Origin: Loxodes magnus
Lineage: Eukaryota; Ciliophora; Karyorelictea; Loxodida; Loxodidae
Assembly (NCBI GenBank): GCA_946699065.1
Contig: CAMPDV010000011.1
Coordinates: forward strand, 310,001-374,000
Direction of reading: 5' to 3'
Length of the DNA stretch: 64,000 nucleotides
How positions within the stretch are numbered: position 1 is the stretch's first letter; every line of letters begins with the position of its first letter. The notes under the pieces are model-generated. The model ran no database searches. It saw only the letters and a list, made by a program, of their open reading frames with translations, and was not told the DNA's origin. The position numbers and the translations under genes are program-made. Positions 1-10,975 of the stretch are shown here, one piece after another.

Positions 1-700
1 CAAAATGTATCCAAGTATCTATCTTCTTTATTTTGAGTGAATTAAAGTTTTCTATTTAAGAATCTTATCAACCAACTTATTAATTTAAAAATTTAATTAT
101 AAAATTGCAAAATTCAATACTACCATATTAATCAGCTCTAAATCAGCACTTTCATCTGTAGAAGTTAGTGATTTACAGCATAACATAAAGTAGTAAAAAT
201 CTACATTTCGAAAATATGTAAATCGAACATCCTAAACTTAAGATTACCTTATGGAAATAGTATAATAACCTGTAATCAAATATATTCCCTATCGGAAGAT
301 AAAGATATGCTTTTTATCAACCGTTCAAGATAAAAAGTAAGAAATTGCTACAAATTTTATTAAAAATAAAAGAGAATAATATAAAGAAAAGGTAAAATAT
401 GTTTAGATTATACTACTCAAGTGAAAGTTTATTCTATGGAAAAATACTACTAATTCACAAAGGAACTCCTTATATCTAAAAGCCAGTAAATTATTTCAAA
501 TAAAATATTATTGTGATTCCACCTATCGGAAAAAATAAAGGAAAATAGACTTAAAATTATCAAGAAACATAATAGTGAATAACAAGCAAACTTGAAGTGG
601 AAATTTATTTTTAAGCAATAAATAAACAAATTAATGTGTGAAAAACCTAATAAAGATGAAGTTATTTTATTATTTTTTATTGCTATTATATTTAATTTAT

Positions 701-888
701 TATAAGTAATTATTTCTTATAAATATGATATTTAGTTCATGTTATTATGAGTGTTAAAGTATATATTTCTGATATTTATAAAATTTAAGTTATTTATAAG
801 TAATTATTTCTTATAAATATGATATTTAGTTCATGTTATTATGAGTGTTAAAGTATATATTTCTGATATTTATAAAATTTAAGTTATT
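701..888. repeat. 94 bp direct duplication inside unit 1
   Basis: A 94 bp AT-rich segment occurs twice in direct succession (about 701-794 and 795-888) and only once in unit 2 (about 4955-5048). This accounts for the offset between the units changing from 4254 to 4160 bp. The segment is built from the same satellite words seen elsewhere (ATAAGTAATTATTTCTTATAA, GAGTGTTAAAGTA), so unequal pairing or slippage within the satellite is the likely cause. Confidence 0.9.
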
Positions 889-1209
889 TATAAGTAAATT
901 TTCTTTTTATTATTTACTTATAAATGAAAATTTTAAATCATTTTACCATGAAAGCATATTTATTTATTTCTTGAAGTATCTTGATTATAATATTTTTATA
1001 ATAAGAGCTTTATTTTTTATTTCTGATAAATATGATATTATTTTAATTTACATTGTCTAACCGCATTATATCACTGCTTTTTAAAAGTAATCTGATCGTT
1101 TCTACTAGTATTATTTTAAAACCCATTGTTGTAGGTGTTTGACTTTACTTATTTAAATATATAATTCTAAAAAGAAATTGTAAAGTAATTAAATTTAAAG
1201 ATTATAGTT

Positions 1210-2397
1210 TCAAAGTCTTTCATCTCCATTAGCTTTTTCACTTTTAATAACAAATTAATTTTATCCCTCATTATTAGCAGCCTTTCCAGTAACAGTAATA
1301 GCTTCTGTTTTAATTTCAATTTAGATTTCACCTGGTTTTTCAACAGGTTAGGATTAAGTGCTTTATGGTTTTTCTTTTTTACTTGATTTTTCCTTTTATT
1401 TATCTTTTTAACTTTCTTCTTTATCATCTTTTTAATCTCCTTTTTTTTTCTTCTTGATTTAGTAGCAGACTGTACATCCAATAACAAACGAAAAAATCTA
1501 TATAAAGATATTACCAAAAGCGCTCCAATAACTACGCATATAACACCTATTGCTAAAACTATTTCTAATAGCCAATCTTCTAAATCTTATAAGCAACCTT
1601 TTTATGGTTTTCCTCTGTTAATATTAGAAAAACCAAAAAAAAGTAAATTTTTATTTTTACACAAAGCTGCACAGTTTCATTCGTCTTCTATTCATTCTAG
1701 AAGATCATAATACTTTTCGTATTCTCCAAATTCTTCTTCATAGTATTCTTCTTAAATATAGCTTGATCCATCCTAACACTAAGAAGAGAAGTCTTGATTA
1801 TCGCAAACATTACACTATTAAACTTAAGTTGCTGATCCTTTTACTATCCATTTTTCAAATGAAGCTCGTTCTTGAGCTGTTCAAGTATCCAGAACTTCAG
1901 AATTAATATCACATGGGCAATATTCGCTACATAAAGCACTAACTGATTAATTGTATGCCTCTTATGCGTCTTTAAACACGCTATCAGAATCCTCACTACA
2001 GACTTCTTTTTCATCAAACTGATCAGGAATTAAATTGTCTAATTATAAAAATATTACTATAGCCATACAGAGACCCTGCACCTATAGCTAAAAACACAAC
2101 TCCCAGTAAAAATGCTAACACAGTATAAATACCTAAATACCATTTTTTAGGCCATAAAGCTCCTGGTATCTATAATATGCCAAAGCATATAATAATTATT
2201 CCAGCAATTAAAAGTCCTAAAATCAAAGCATCTACTAAACTTGAAACTTAATCATCAGCATCCTACATAAGTTTTACAAGTTCTAGGTCTTTGAAATATT
2301 AAGAGAAAAAAATAATATATCCACCACATCCCGATATCATTAAGCCTAAAATAAAAAGACCAATCCTTGTTATTTTTTAGGAAAAGCAGCAACACAT
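1210..2397 (-). CDS. Tetraspanin, copy 1
   Basis: Predicted tetraspanin of about 381 residues, a four-pass membrane organiser. Reading TAA/TAG as Gln and TGA as Trp, it starts MCCCFSQKITRIGLF. Three hydrophobic segments follow within the first 125 residues, then a large Cys-rich outer loop, a fourth membrane segment (LAIGVICVVIGALLVISLY) and a long Lys/Glu/Gln/Pro cytoplasmic tail. The outer loop has paired cysteines (CSEYCPC, CNVC, WNCAALC, a late GC) but no clean CCG motif. Two introns restore the frame: 2039-2057 (19 nt) and 1453-1475 (23 nt). With both removed the length is exactly divisible by three and the end is TGA. Without the second, the tail would read an unnatural Lys/Leu frame. 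In-frame TGA codes for Trp at several loop positions. A perfect second copy lies in unit 2. Confidence 0.82.
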
Positions 2398-2459
2398 TTT
2401 TTATTATATAATATAAATTTAGTGTTTAAATAATATCATTTTAAACTATAAAATAAAAA

Positions 2460-2720
2460 AAATTAGAACTCCTATCTTCACTAGCGAATATCTTTAAAAA
2501 TACGCCTAAATCTTTTCAAGAATATTTTTTAGGATAAAAAGGTTCTCTTCAATATAATAAATGTCTTATACTTTGTTCTTAATTCTTACAATTTTATGTA
2601 TTTATCTAAAGAAGGAAAAGATTGCTGATAACGTCTTATTACGATTGATCACATTTTCTTAGAGAGATCTTTTATTTCTTGGAGGCATTTTTCATCAGAT
2701 ATATAATGAAGGGAATTAAA
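2460..2720 (-). mobile_element. Short coding-like remnant resembling the ORF1-like family
   Basis: On the minus strand this stretch reads as a Lys/Arg-rich, protein-like sequence (for example KCLQEIKDLSKKMWSIVIRR). Its plus strand shares word-level similarity with about 15215-15300, which borders another ORF1-like fossil. It may be a decayed tail of that family caught inside the tandem unit. The same stretch recurs in unit 2 at about 6620-6880. Support is weak: similarity by eye only. Confidence 0.3.
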
Positions 2721-2739
2721 TTTTGAGAAGTATATTAAA

Positions 2740-3560
2740 TAATATTATTATGAGTGTTTAAGCATTTATTCTTATAAGTATGATATTATTTTTGAGTGTA
2801 TACGTTTTCTTCTATTAATTATGAAATTTAAAACATGCTATCATTATTTTATTAATTGAATCTAATTAAAAGTATGGTTTGAAATTATTTAATCAAGAGT
2901 GTTAAAATTCTCAGGACAAAGATTCCATGAAAAAAATCTTTAAATTAATTCTGATATGGAGCTTAAAATATGTGTAAATGAGTGTATAAGTGATTTTGTA
3001 TGAGAAGCATGGTTTCTAAATATGCTTTGAGAATGTTAAAGTATTTTTGATGATAAAAGGGATATTTAAAATAAGTTACTAAGATTGTATGAATATTTAT
3101 TCCTGTTAAGGATTATATACTAATATATAATTATTTCAGCTATTATGTTATTTAAATATTATAAATATGATTCTTAAAGCATATTATCATAAATTTTCAA
3201 GTTCTGTCTTCTAAATAATATTATTAAAGCAAAAATATATGACTATATCGGCTTTATTCTGATAAGGAGAATAATTAAATTTGTATATTGAGTTTATAAG
3301 TAATTATTTATAAAAAGTATTACATTTAAATTTGGAAAATGAGCGTATAATAAATAAATCGTATAAGCATGAAATTGACATCCATTTAATCATGAATAAT
3401 AAAACTTTATTTTCTATAGGCATGATATTTAAGACTGTCAAAAACAATTTCTTTAAAATTATTTAATTAAAAAAACTCATGAGTGTTAAAGTTTATATTC
3501 TGATAAGTATGCTATTTATAAGTATTTATTTATTTTAAATATTTTCATTTATTATTTTTT
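2740..3560. repeat. Degenerate AT-rich satellite
   Basis: Variants of one phrase recur many times: GAGTGTATAAG, then a run like TATTTATTTCTGATAAGTA, then TGATATTTAAAATATG. Spacing is roughly 45-60 bp. The same words occur at 680-960, 3960-4170 and at equivalent places in units 2 and 3, and outside the array at 10630-10720, 14150-14620 and 15300-15850. No gene is visible here. Confidence 0.7.
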
Positions 3561-3566
3561 CATTTC

Positions 3567-3950
3567 ATGTCGGCTAAGTCAAAAAAACTAGTAGACAATC
3601 TGGTGCAGTGTATACTGAGAGTAATCTCGCATAGATGCCACTACGGGAAAGGGTGAACAAGTTCAGAAGAGACAAGCCTAACTTGCCTGAGGATTCTCTC
3701 TAGTAGTATGAAAGTTTAACTTACGGGCCTACAAATGACTAAATACTAATTCTTATTGGACCTTATTCAATAATTCTGGAGCATTTGATTCAAGATTTAA
3801 GAATAATATTTTATAAGAAGATTCCCTATTTGGAGCAGCTGAAATGACAAATAGAATGAAATAAAGAAGAGCACTTTTTGAAATTGAAATATTAAAAATG
3901 AAAGAGCTGCGCGCCAACAAGGTACTACGTGCTCTACAATAATGTTGATT
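3567..3950 (+). other. GC-richer, coding-like segment of unknown function (unit 1)
   Basis: This ~380 bp stretch stands out from the AT-rich satellite around it. From the ATG at 3567 it reads MSAKSK and then, in a neighbouring frame, a natural-looking sequence (TSRQSGAVYTESNLAQMPL, then LRERVNKFRRDKPNLPEDSL). The downstream part reads well in a third frame (AAEMTNRMKQRRALFEIEI). No GT-AG pair joins these frames obviously, so it is either a decayed gene fragment or a gene with unseen small introns. I do not recognise the family. The identical segment sits in unit 2. Confidence 0.4.
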
Positions 3951-5369
3951 TATTTACTTAATTATAAGTAATTATTTCTCATAAGAATGATATTTAAATT
4001 TATGTCAAAGAGATTTATATTTCTGATATATATATTATTTAAGTAATTATCATTTTTAAATATGATATTTCAATTTATTATAAGTAATTATTTCTTATAA
4101 ATAAGATGTTTATAATTTATATCATTTTGAGTGCTTAAGTTTATATTCTGATCAGTTTTTTTATTCAGTTTGCTAAAAGTATTATAAATCTTAATATATA
4201 TAAAATACCTCCTTATAAATAGCATACTTTAACAATAAAACTTCATTCTATTCTCAAAATGTATCCAAGTATCTATCTTCTTTATTTTGAGTGAATTAAA
4301 GTTTTCTATTTAAGAATCTTATCAACCAACTTATTAATTTAAAAATTTAATTATAAAATTGCAAAATTCAATACTACCATATTAATCAGCTCTAAATCAG
4401 CACTTTCATCTGTAGAAGTTAGTGATTTACAGCATAACATAAAGTAGTAAAAATCTACATTTCGAAAATATGTAAATCGAACATCCTAAACTTAAGATTA
4501 CCTTATGGAAATAGTATAATAACCTGTAATCAAATATATTCCCTATCGGAAGATAAAGATATGCTTTTTATCAACCGTTCAAGATAAAAAGTAAGAAATT
4601 GCTACAAATTTTATTAAAAATAAAAGAGAATAATATAAAGAAAAGGTAAAATATGTTTAGATTATACTACTCAAGTGAAAGTTTATTCTATGGAAAAATA
4701 CTACTAATTCACAAAGGAACTCCTTATATCTAAAAGCCAGTAAATTATTTCAAATAAAATATTATTGTGATTCCACCTATCGGAAAAAATAAAGGAAAAT
4801 AGACTTAAAATTATCAAGAAACATAATAGTGAATAACAAGCAAACTTGAAGTGGAAATTTATTTTTAAGCAATAAATAAACAAATTAATGTGTGAAAAAC
4901 CTAATAAAGATGAAGTTATTTTATTATTTTTTATTGCTATTATATTTAATTTATTATAAGTAATTATTTCTTATAAATATGATATTTAGTTCATGTTATT
5001 ATGAGTGTTAAAGTATATATTTCTGATATTTATAAAATTTAAGTTATTTATAAGTAAATTTTCTTTTTATTATTTACTTATAAATGAAAATTTTAAATCA
5101 TTTTACCATGAAAGCATATTTATTTATTTCTTGAAGTATCTTGATTATAATATTTTTATAATAAGAGCTTTATTTTTTATTTCTGATAAATATGATATTA
5201 TTTTAATTTACATTGTCTAACCGCATTATATCACTGCTTTTTAAAAGTAATCTGATCGTTTCTACTAGTATTATTTTAAAACCCATTGTTGTAGGTGTTT
5301 GACTTTACTTATTTAAATATATAATTCTAAAAAGAAATTGTAAAGTAATTAAATTTAAAGATTATAGTT

Positions 5370-6557
5370 TCAAAGTCTTTCATCTCCATTAGCTTTTTCA
5401 CTTTTAATAACAAATTAATTTTATCCCTCATTATTAGCAGCCTTTCCAGTAACAGTAATAGCTTCTGTTTTAATTTCAATTTAGATTTCACCTGGTTTTT
5501 CAACAGGTTAGGATTAAGTGCTTTATGGTTTTTCTTTTTTACTTGATTTTTCCTTTTATTTATCTTTTTAACTTTCTTCTTTATCATCTTTTTAATCTCC
5601 TTTTTTTTTCTTCTTGATTTAGTAGCAGACTGTACATCCAATAACAAACGAAAAAATCTATATAAAGATATTACCAAAAGCGCTCCAATAACTACGCATA
5701 TAACACCTATTGCTAAAACTATTTCTAATAGCCAATCTTCTAAATCTTATAAGCAACCTTTTTATGGTTTTCCTCTGTTAATATTAGAAAAACCAAAAAA
5801 AAGTAAATTTTTATTTTTACACAAAGCTGCACAGTTTCATTCGTCTTCTATTCATTCTAGAAGATCATAATACTTTTCGTATTCTCCAAATTCTTCTTCA
5901 TAGTATTCTTCTTAAATATAGCTTGATCCATCCTAACACTAAGAAGAGAAGTCTTGATTATCGCAAACATTACACTATTAAACTTAAGTTGCTGATCCTT
6001 TTACTATCCATTTTTCAAATGAAGCTCGTTCTTGAGCTGTTCAAGTATCCAGAACTTCAGAATTAATATCACATGGGCAATATTCGCTACATAAAGCACT
6101 AACTGATTAATTGTATGCCTCTTATGCGTCTTTAAACACGCTATCAGAATCCTCACTACAGACTTCTTTTTCATCAAACTGATCAGGAATTAAATTGTCT
6201 AATTATAAAAATATTACTATAGCCATACAGAGACCCTGCACCTATAGCTAAAAACACAACTCCCAGTAAAAATGCTAACACAGTATAAATACCTAAATAC
6301 CATTTTTTAGGCCATAAAGCTCCTGGTATCTATAATATGCCAAAGCATATAATAATTATTCCAGCAATTAAAAGTCCTAAAATCAAAGCATCTACTAAAC
6401 TTGAAACTTAATCATCAGCATCCTACATAAGTTTTACAAGTTCTAGGTCTTTGAAATATTAAGAGAAAAAAATAATATATCCACCACATCCCGATATCAT
6501 TAAGCCTAAAATAAAAAGACCAATCCTTGTTATTTTTTAGGAAAAGCAGCAACACAT
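5370..6557 (-). CDS. Tetraspanin, copy 2
   Basis: Second copy of the tetraspanin gene; by eye it is identical to copy 1 at every position checked. It includes both candidate introns (6199-6217, 19 nt; 5613-5635, 23 nt) and the terminal TGA. It encodes the same ~381-residue four-pass protein with a Cys-rich outer loop and a charged C-terminal tail. Having both flanks duplicated along with it points to copying of the whole 4.16 kb unit, not retroposition, since the introns are retained. A third copy is absent because unit 3 breaks before this region. Confidence 0.82.
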
Positions 6558-7726
6558 TTTTTATTATATAATATAAATTTAGTGTTTAAATAATATCATT
6601 TTAAACTATAAAATAAAAAAAATTAGAACTCCTATCTTCACTAGCGAATATCTTTAAAAATACGCCTAAATCTTTTCAAGAATATTTTTTAGGATAAAAA
6701 GGTTCTCTTCAATATAATAAATGTCTTATACTTTGTTCTTAATTCTTACAATTTTATGTATTTATCTAAAGAAGGAAAAGATTGCTGATAACGTCTTATT
6801 ACGATTGATCACATTTTCTTAGAGAGATCTTTTATTTCTTGGAGGCATTTTTCATCAGATATATAATGAAGGGAATTAAATTTTGAGAAGTATATTAAAT
6901 AATATTATTATGAGTGTTTAAGCATTTATTCTTATAAGTATGATATTATTTTTGAGTGTATACGTTTTCTTCTATTAATTATGAAATTTAAAACATGCTA
7001 TCATTATTTTATTAATTGAATCTAATTAAAAGTATGGTTTGAAATTATTTAATCAAGAGTGTTAAAATTCTCAGGACAAAGATTCCATGAAAAAAATCTT
7101 TAAATTAATTCTGATATGGAGCTTAAAATATGTGTAAATGAGTGTATAAGTGATTTTGTATGAGAAGCATGGTTTCTAAATATGCTTTGAGAATGTTAAA
7201 GTATTTTTGATGATAAAAGGGATATTTAAAATAAGTTACTAAGATTGTATGAATATTTATTCCTGTTAAGGATTATATACTAATATATAATTATTTCAGC
7301 TATTATGTTATTTAAATATTATAAATATGATTCTTAAAGCATATTATCATAAATTTTCAAGTTCTGTCTTCTAAATAATATTATTAAAGCAAAAATATAT
7401 GACTATATCGGCTTTATTCTGATAAGGAGAATAATTAAATTTGTATATTGAGTTTATAAGTAATTATTTATAAAAAGTATTACATTTAAATTTGGAAAAT
7501 GAGCGTATAATAAATAAATCGTATAAGCATGAAATTGACATCCATTTAATCATGAATAATAAAACTTTATTTTCTATAGGCATGATATTTAAGACTGTCA
7601 AAAACAATTTCTTTAAAATTATTTAATTAAAAAAACTCATGAGTGTTAAAGTTTATATTCTGATAAGTATGCTATTTATAAGTATTTATTTATTTTAAAT
7701 ATTTTCATTTATTATTTTTTCATTTC

Positions 7727-8110
7727 ATGTCGGCTAAGTCAAAAAAACTAGTAGACAATCTGGTGCAGTGTATACTGAGAGTAATCTCGCATAGATGCCA
7801 CTACGGGAAAGGGTGAACAAGTTCAGAAGAGACAAGCCTAACTTGCCTGAGGATTCTCTCTAGTAGTATGAAAGTTTAACTTACGGGCCTACAAATGACT
7901 AAATACTAATTCTTATTGGACCTTATTCAATAATTCTGGAGCATTTGATTCAAGATTTAAGAATAATATTTTATAAGAAGATTCCCTATTTGGAGCAGCT
8001 GAAATGACAAATAGAATGAAATAAAGAAGAGCACTTTTTGAAATTGAAATATTAAAAATGAAAGAGCTGCGCGCCAACAAGGTACTACGTGCTCTACAAT
8101 AATGTTGATT
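7727..8110 (+). other. GC-richer, coding-like segment of unknown function (unit 2)
   Basis: Repeat of the 3567-3950 segment, shifted by 4160 bp. It has the same multi-frame coding look and the same uncertainty. It is followed by satellite-type sequence up to the junction with unit 3. Confidence 0.4.
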
Positions 8111-8414
8111 TATTTACTTAATTATAAGTAATTATTTCTCATAAGAATGATATTTAAATTTATGTCAAAGAGATTTATATTTCTGATATATATATTATTT
8201 AAGTAATTATCATTTTTAAATATGATATTTCAATTGATTATAAGTAATTATTTCTTATAAATAAGATATTTATAATTTATATCATTTTGAGTGCTTAAGT
8301 TTATATTCTGATCAGTTTTTTTATTCAGTTTGCTAAAAGTATTATAAATCTTAATATATATAAAATACCTCCTTATAAATAGCATACTTTAACAATAAAA
8401 CTTCATTCTATTCT

Positions 8415-9819
8415 CAAAATGTATCCAAGTATCTATCTTCTTTATTTTGAGTGAATTAAAGTTTTCTATTTAAGAATCTTATCAACCAACTTATTAATTT
8501 AAAAATTTAATTATAAAATTGCAAAATTCAATACTACCATATTAATCAGCTCTAAATCAGCACTTTCATCTGTAGAAGTTAGTGATTTACAGCATAACAT
8601 AAAGTAGTAAAAATCTACATTTCGAAAATATGTAAATCGAACATCCTAAACTTAAGATTACCTTATGGAAATAGTATAATAACCTGTAATCAAATATATT
8701 CCCTATCGGAAGATAAAGATATGCTTTTTATCAACCGTTCAAGATAAAAAGTAAGAAATTGCTACAAATTTTATTAAAAATAAAAGAGAATAATATAAAG
8801 AAAAGGTAAAATATGTTTAGATTATACTACTCAAGTGAAAGTTTATTCTATGGAAAAATACTACTAATTCACAAAGGAACTCCTTATATCTAAAAGCCAG
8901 TAAATTATTTCAAATAAAATATTATTGTGATTCCACCTATCGGAAAAAATAAAGGAAAATAGACTTAAAATTATCAAGAAACATAATAGTGAATAACAAG
9001 CAAACTTGAAGTGGAAATTTATTTTTAAGCAATAAATAAACAAAAATGTGTTAATGTGTGCTATTATATTTAATTTATTATAAAATTATTTCTTATAAAT
9101 ATGATATTTAGTTCTAATAAAGATGAAGTTATTTATAATTATTTCTTTTTTATTGCTATTATATTTTAAAATTTAAGTTATTTATAAGTAATTATTTCTT
9201 ATAAATATGATATTTAGTTCATGTTATTATGAGTGTTAAAGTATATATTTCTGATATTTATAAAATTTAAGTTATTTATAAGTAAATTTTCTTTTTATTA
9301 TTTACTTATAAATGAAAATTTTAAATCATTTTACCATGAAAGCATATTTATTAATTAATTTTAAACTTAAAAAGTTTAGGACTGCAACTTCTTGCAGTTT
9401 AACGACCCTAACACTCCCTTCATGGGATAACGGGGATATCCTGTTGCTTTCGAAAAGCAGCTGCCAGGGAGCTTAATCGCTATGGGCAGCCAGGCTTCAA
9501 GCCCCTACCAGGAGTGGATAATTAAAAGGAAGGCGTTCCCTTGCAAAGATTGACTTTCACCATGGACTTTCTCAGCGACATGAAAAAAACTTGTTCTAGC
9601 CATAAAACCAGAAAGTATGATTCAGAAGGTCAATCTCAGCTCCCACCATCTTTTTAATTATTCAAAGCATATTTTTTTTTCTTAAAGTATCTTGATTAAA
9701 ATCTTTTTATAATAAGAGCTTTATTTTTTATTTCTGATAAATATGATATTATTTTAATTTACATTGTCTCATCTCAGTATTTCACTGCTTTTTAAAATAA
9801 ATCTGATCGTTTCTACTAC
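8415..9819. repeat. Tandem repeat, unit 3 (broken and rearranged)
   Basis: The unit is faithful to units 1 and 2 from 8415 to about 9040. It then becomes a shuffled mosaic of the satellite part (9044-9340), is interrupted by an insertion at 9350-9663, and resumes as a more diverged match (9664-9819) to about 943-1110 of unit 1. It ends where an ORF1-like fossil begins, so the tetraspanin portion is missing. Divergence after the insertion is clearly higher than before it. Confidence 0.85.
9350..9663. mobile_element. 314 bp insertion with 11 bp target-site duplication (SINE-like)
   Basis: The insertion interrupts sequence that is continuous in units 1 and 2. Direct repeats AAAGCATATTT flank it exactly (9339-9349 and 9664-9674). 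The inserted DNA is much more GC-rich than its surroundings and contains perfect short hairpins, such as ACTGCAACTTCTTGCAGT, and a near-palindrome around TTGCTTTCGAAAAGCA. A stretch GGCTTCAAGCCCC is loosely like a tRNA B box, but no full tRNA fold is evident. Near its right side an ATG in good context opens a short frame (MDFLSDMKKTCSSHK). The length of the flanking repeat fits target-primed retroposition, so a SINE or a 5'-end fragment of a LINE are the best guesses. Confidence 0.7.
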
Positions 9820-10540
9820 TTTCTTATAAAAGTTTTTTATATTCTTCTTTTTGATCCAGTTACTCTTAGTTTCTTTTATTCTTAAGCCCATAACTTTCTG
9901 TAAATCTCTCCATTATTATTATAATAAAGCTGTTCTTTCTTCTTTTGTTCTTAGATTCAGTATTTTTTTATTTCTGGAATTTCAGACAGTTCTTATACAA
10001 ATGTCTTTTGCTATTATTTTAATAACATTTTTTCTTAATTCTTTCCTCAGATCTAGATTTTTCTGTTTTTTTCTTCAATTTCCATAATATTTTCTCTTAA
10101 GTTTTGTTTACTGGATTAGCTTTTTTGACTTTGGAGATTTTTCTCCGCCTAAGCATTTCTTTCTTGCATCTTCTAAATTTATGAGTTTATCTGGCTGAAC
10201 TAATCACGTTAGTAGCTCCATAGGGCGTCAATTTCCCTATCCTAGTTAGCCATTCTTAAATTCAGCATATCTTAAAGTTTTTTATTATAAGTTCCGTCAG
10301 CTTCGTGTTTTCCTTGTGGAGTTTCTTAACCTCTTTCTGGAGGTTTAGTACCACTTTGATGAGCCATTCAATGCTCATCTGGCCAGAAGGATTGAACTCT
10401 GAGACCTCCTGATGTATGTCGACTTCTCTTGCTTCCGCTGTTTTTCCTACGAGGTAGGTGTCATTGCAGTGTGAGTAATTTTTTTGTAGCTTATTCTTTT
10501 ACTATTAAGAAGAGGATTAGTTAAAAATAGACGGGAGTTA
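9820..10540 (-). mobile_element. ORF1/Gag-like fossil A
   Basis: Read on the minus strand with the ciliate code, this stretch contains a protein-like run (WLIKVVLNLQKEVKKLHKEN). It is clearly homologous to fossil E at 17455-18300 (LIKVVLNLQEGVKKLSREN). The sequence is helical and rich in Lys, Glu and Gln, as in the coiled-coil part of retroelement ORF1 or Gag proteins. It is broken in several places. Its left end coincides with the break in tandem unit 3. No reverse transcriptase or terminal repeats were recognised, so whether it belongs to a LINE or an LTR-type element is open. Confidence 0.55.
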
Positions 10541-10629
10541 GAAGAAGTGTCATCTTACTTTCTCTCTATTTTTTAGCTTAGAAAGAGGCGATAAGAAACC
10601 TTATCGAATGACTGCCATTTAATTTCCTT

Positions 10630-10975
10630 TTATAATTATGATATTTAAGATATTTTACATGAGCGTTTTAGAATTTACTTTTTATAAGGTTTATAAATTA
10701 AGAATTTTATCATTTGCATATACATATCTACTTCTTTTAAATTTGAATTAAATATTTATTATATTTATTATATTTAATAATTGCTTCCTAAGAATAACCT
10801 GGGAAGAACTAACAGGATATCGACTAATATAACTCGCTCATTGAAATTACTCCCAAATAAATAAATTTAGCAAAATTCTAAGACATCAATTAACGAATCA
10901 ATTCACTAACCTATACTATACAGCTACTTTAAATAAAAACCAATTATTAAAAACGGAAATTAACACTAAGGCTTC
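10630..10975. other. Satellite remnant and AT-rich spacer
   Basis: A short satellite remnant (about 10630-10720) is followed by AT-rich sequence with no recognisable gene, up to the start of the next fossil open frame. Confidence 0.5.

Larger units (their letters stand above)
1..4254. repeat. Tandem ~4.2 kb repeat, unit 1
   Basis: The sequence from position 1 recurs from 4255 and again from 8415, so the three units lie head to tail. Unit 1 is 94 bp longer than unit 2 because of an internal duplication near 701-888. Otherwise the two units look almost identical by eye: I found only two single-base differences, near 4076/8236 and 4110/8270. Each unit holds a tetraspanin gene on the minus strand, a stretch of degenerate AT-rich satellite and a GC-richer coding-like segment. 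Such similarity means a recent duplication, gene conversion, or an assembly artefact. The left edge of the array lies outside the window. Confidence 0.95.
4255..8414. repeat. Tandem 4160 bp repeat, unit 2
   Basis: Complete second unit, 4160 bp, directly abutting units 1 and 3. It carries the same features as unit 1 shifted by 4160 bp (4254 bp upstream of the 94 bp duplication). The near-perfect identity includes non-coding AT-rich DNA, so selection on the gene cannot explain it. Confidence 0.95.

Noticed and set aside
845-1060. 71-residue open frame, repeated at 5005-5220
   Set aside because: It lies in satellite DNA, is low-complexity Phe/Ile/Leu/Tyr text, and its repetition is explained by the tandem unit.
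1167-1517. 116-residue Lys/Leu-rich frame as the tail of the tetraspanin (also 5327-5677)
   Set aside because: Only its start is real (fourth membrane segment). A 23 nt intron moves the tail to another frame that looks natural and ends at TGA; the Lys/Leu text is a frame shadow.
9350-9663. tRNA gene in the GC-rich insertion
   Set aside because: A B-box-like word is present, but no acceptor stem, anticodon arm or A box could be folded convincingly.
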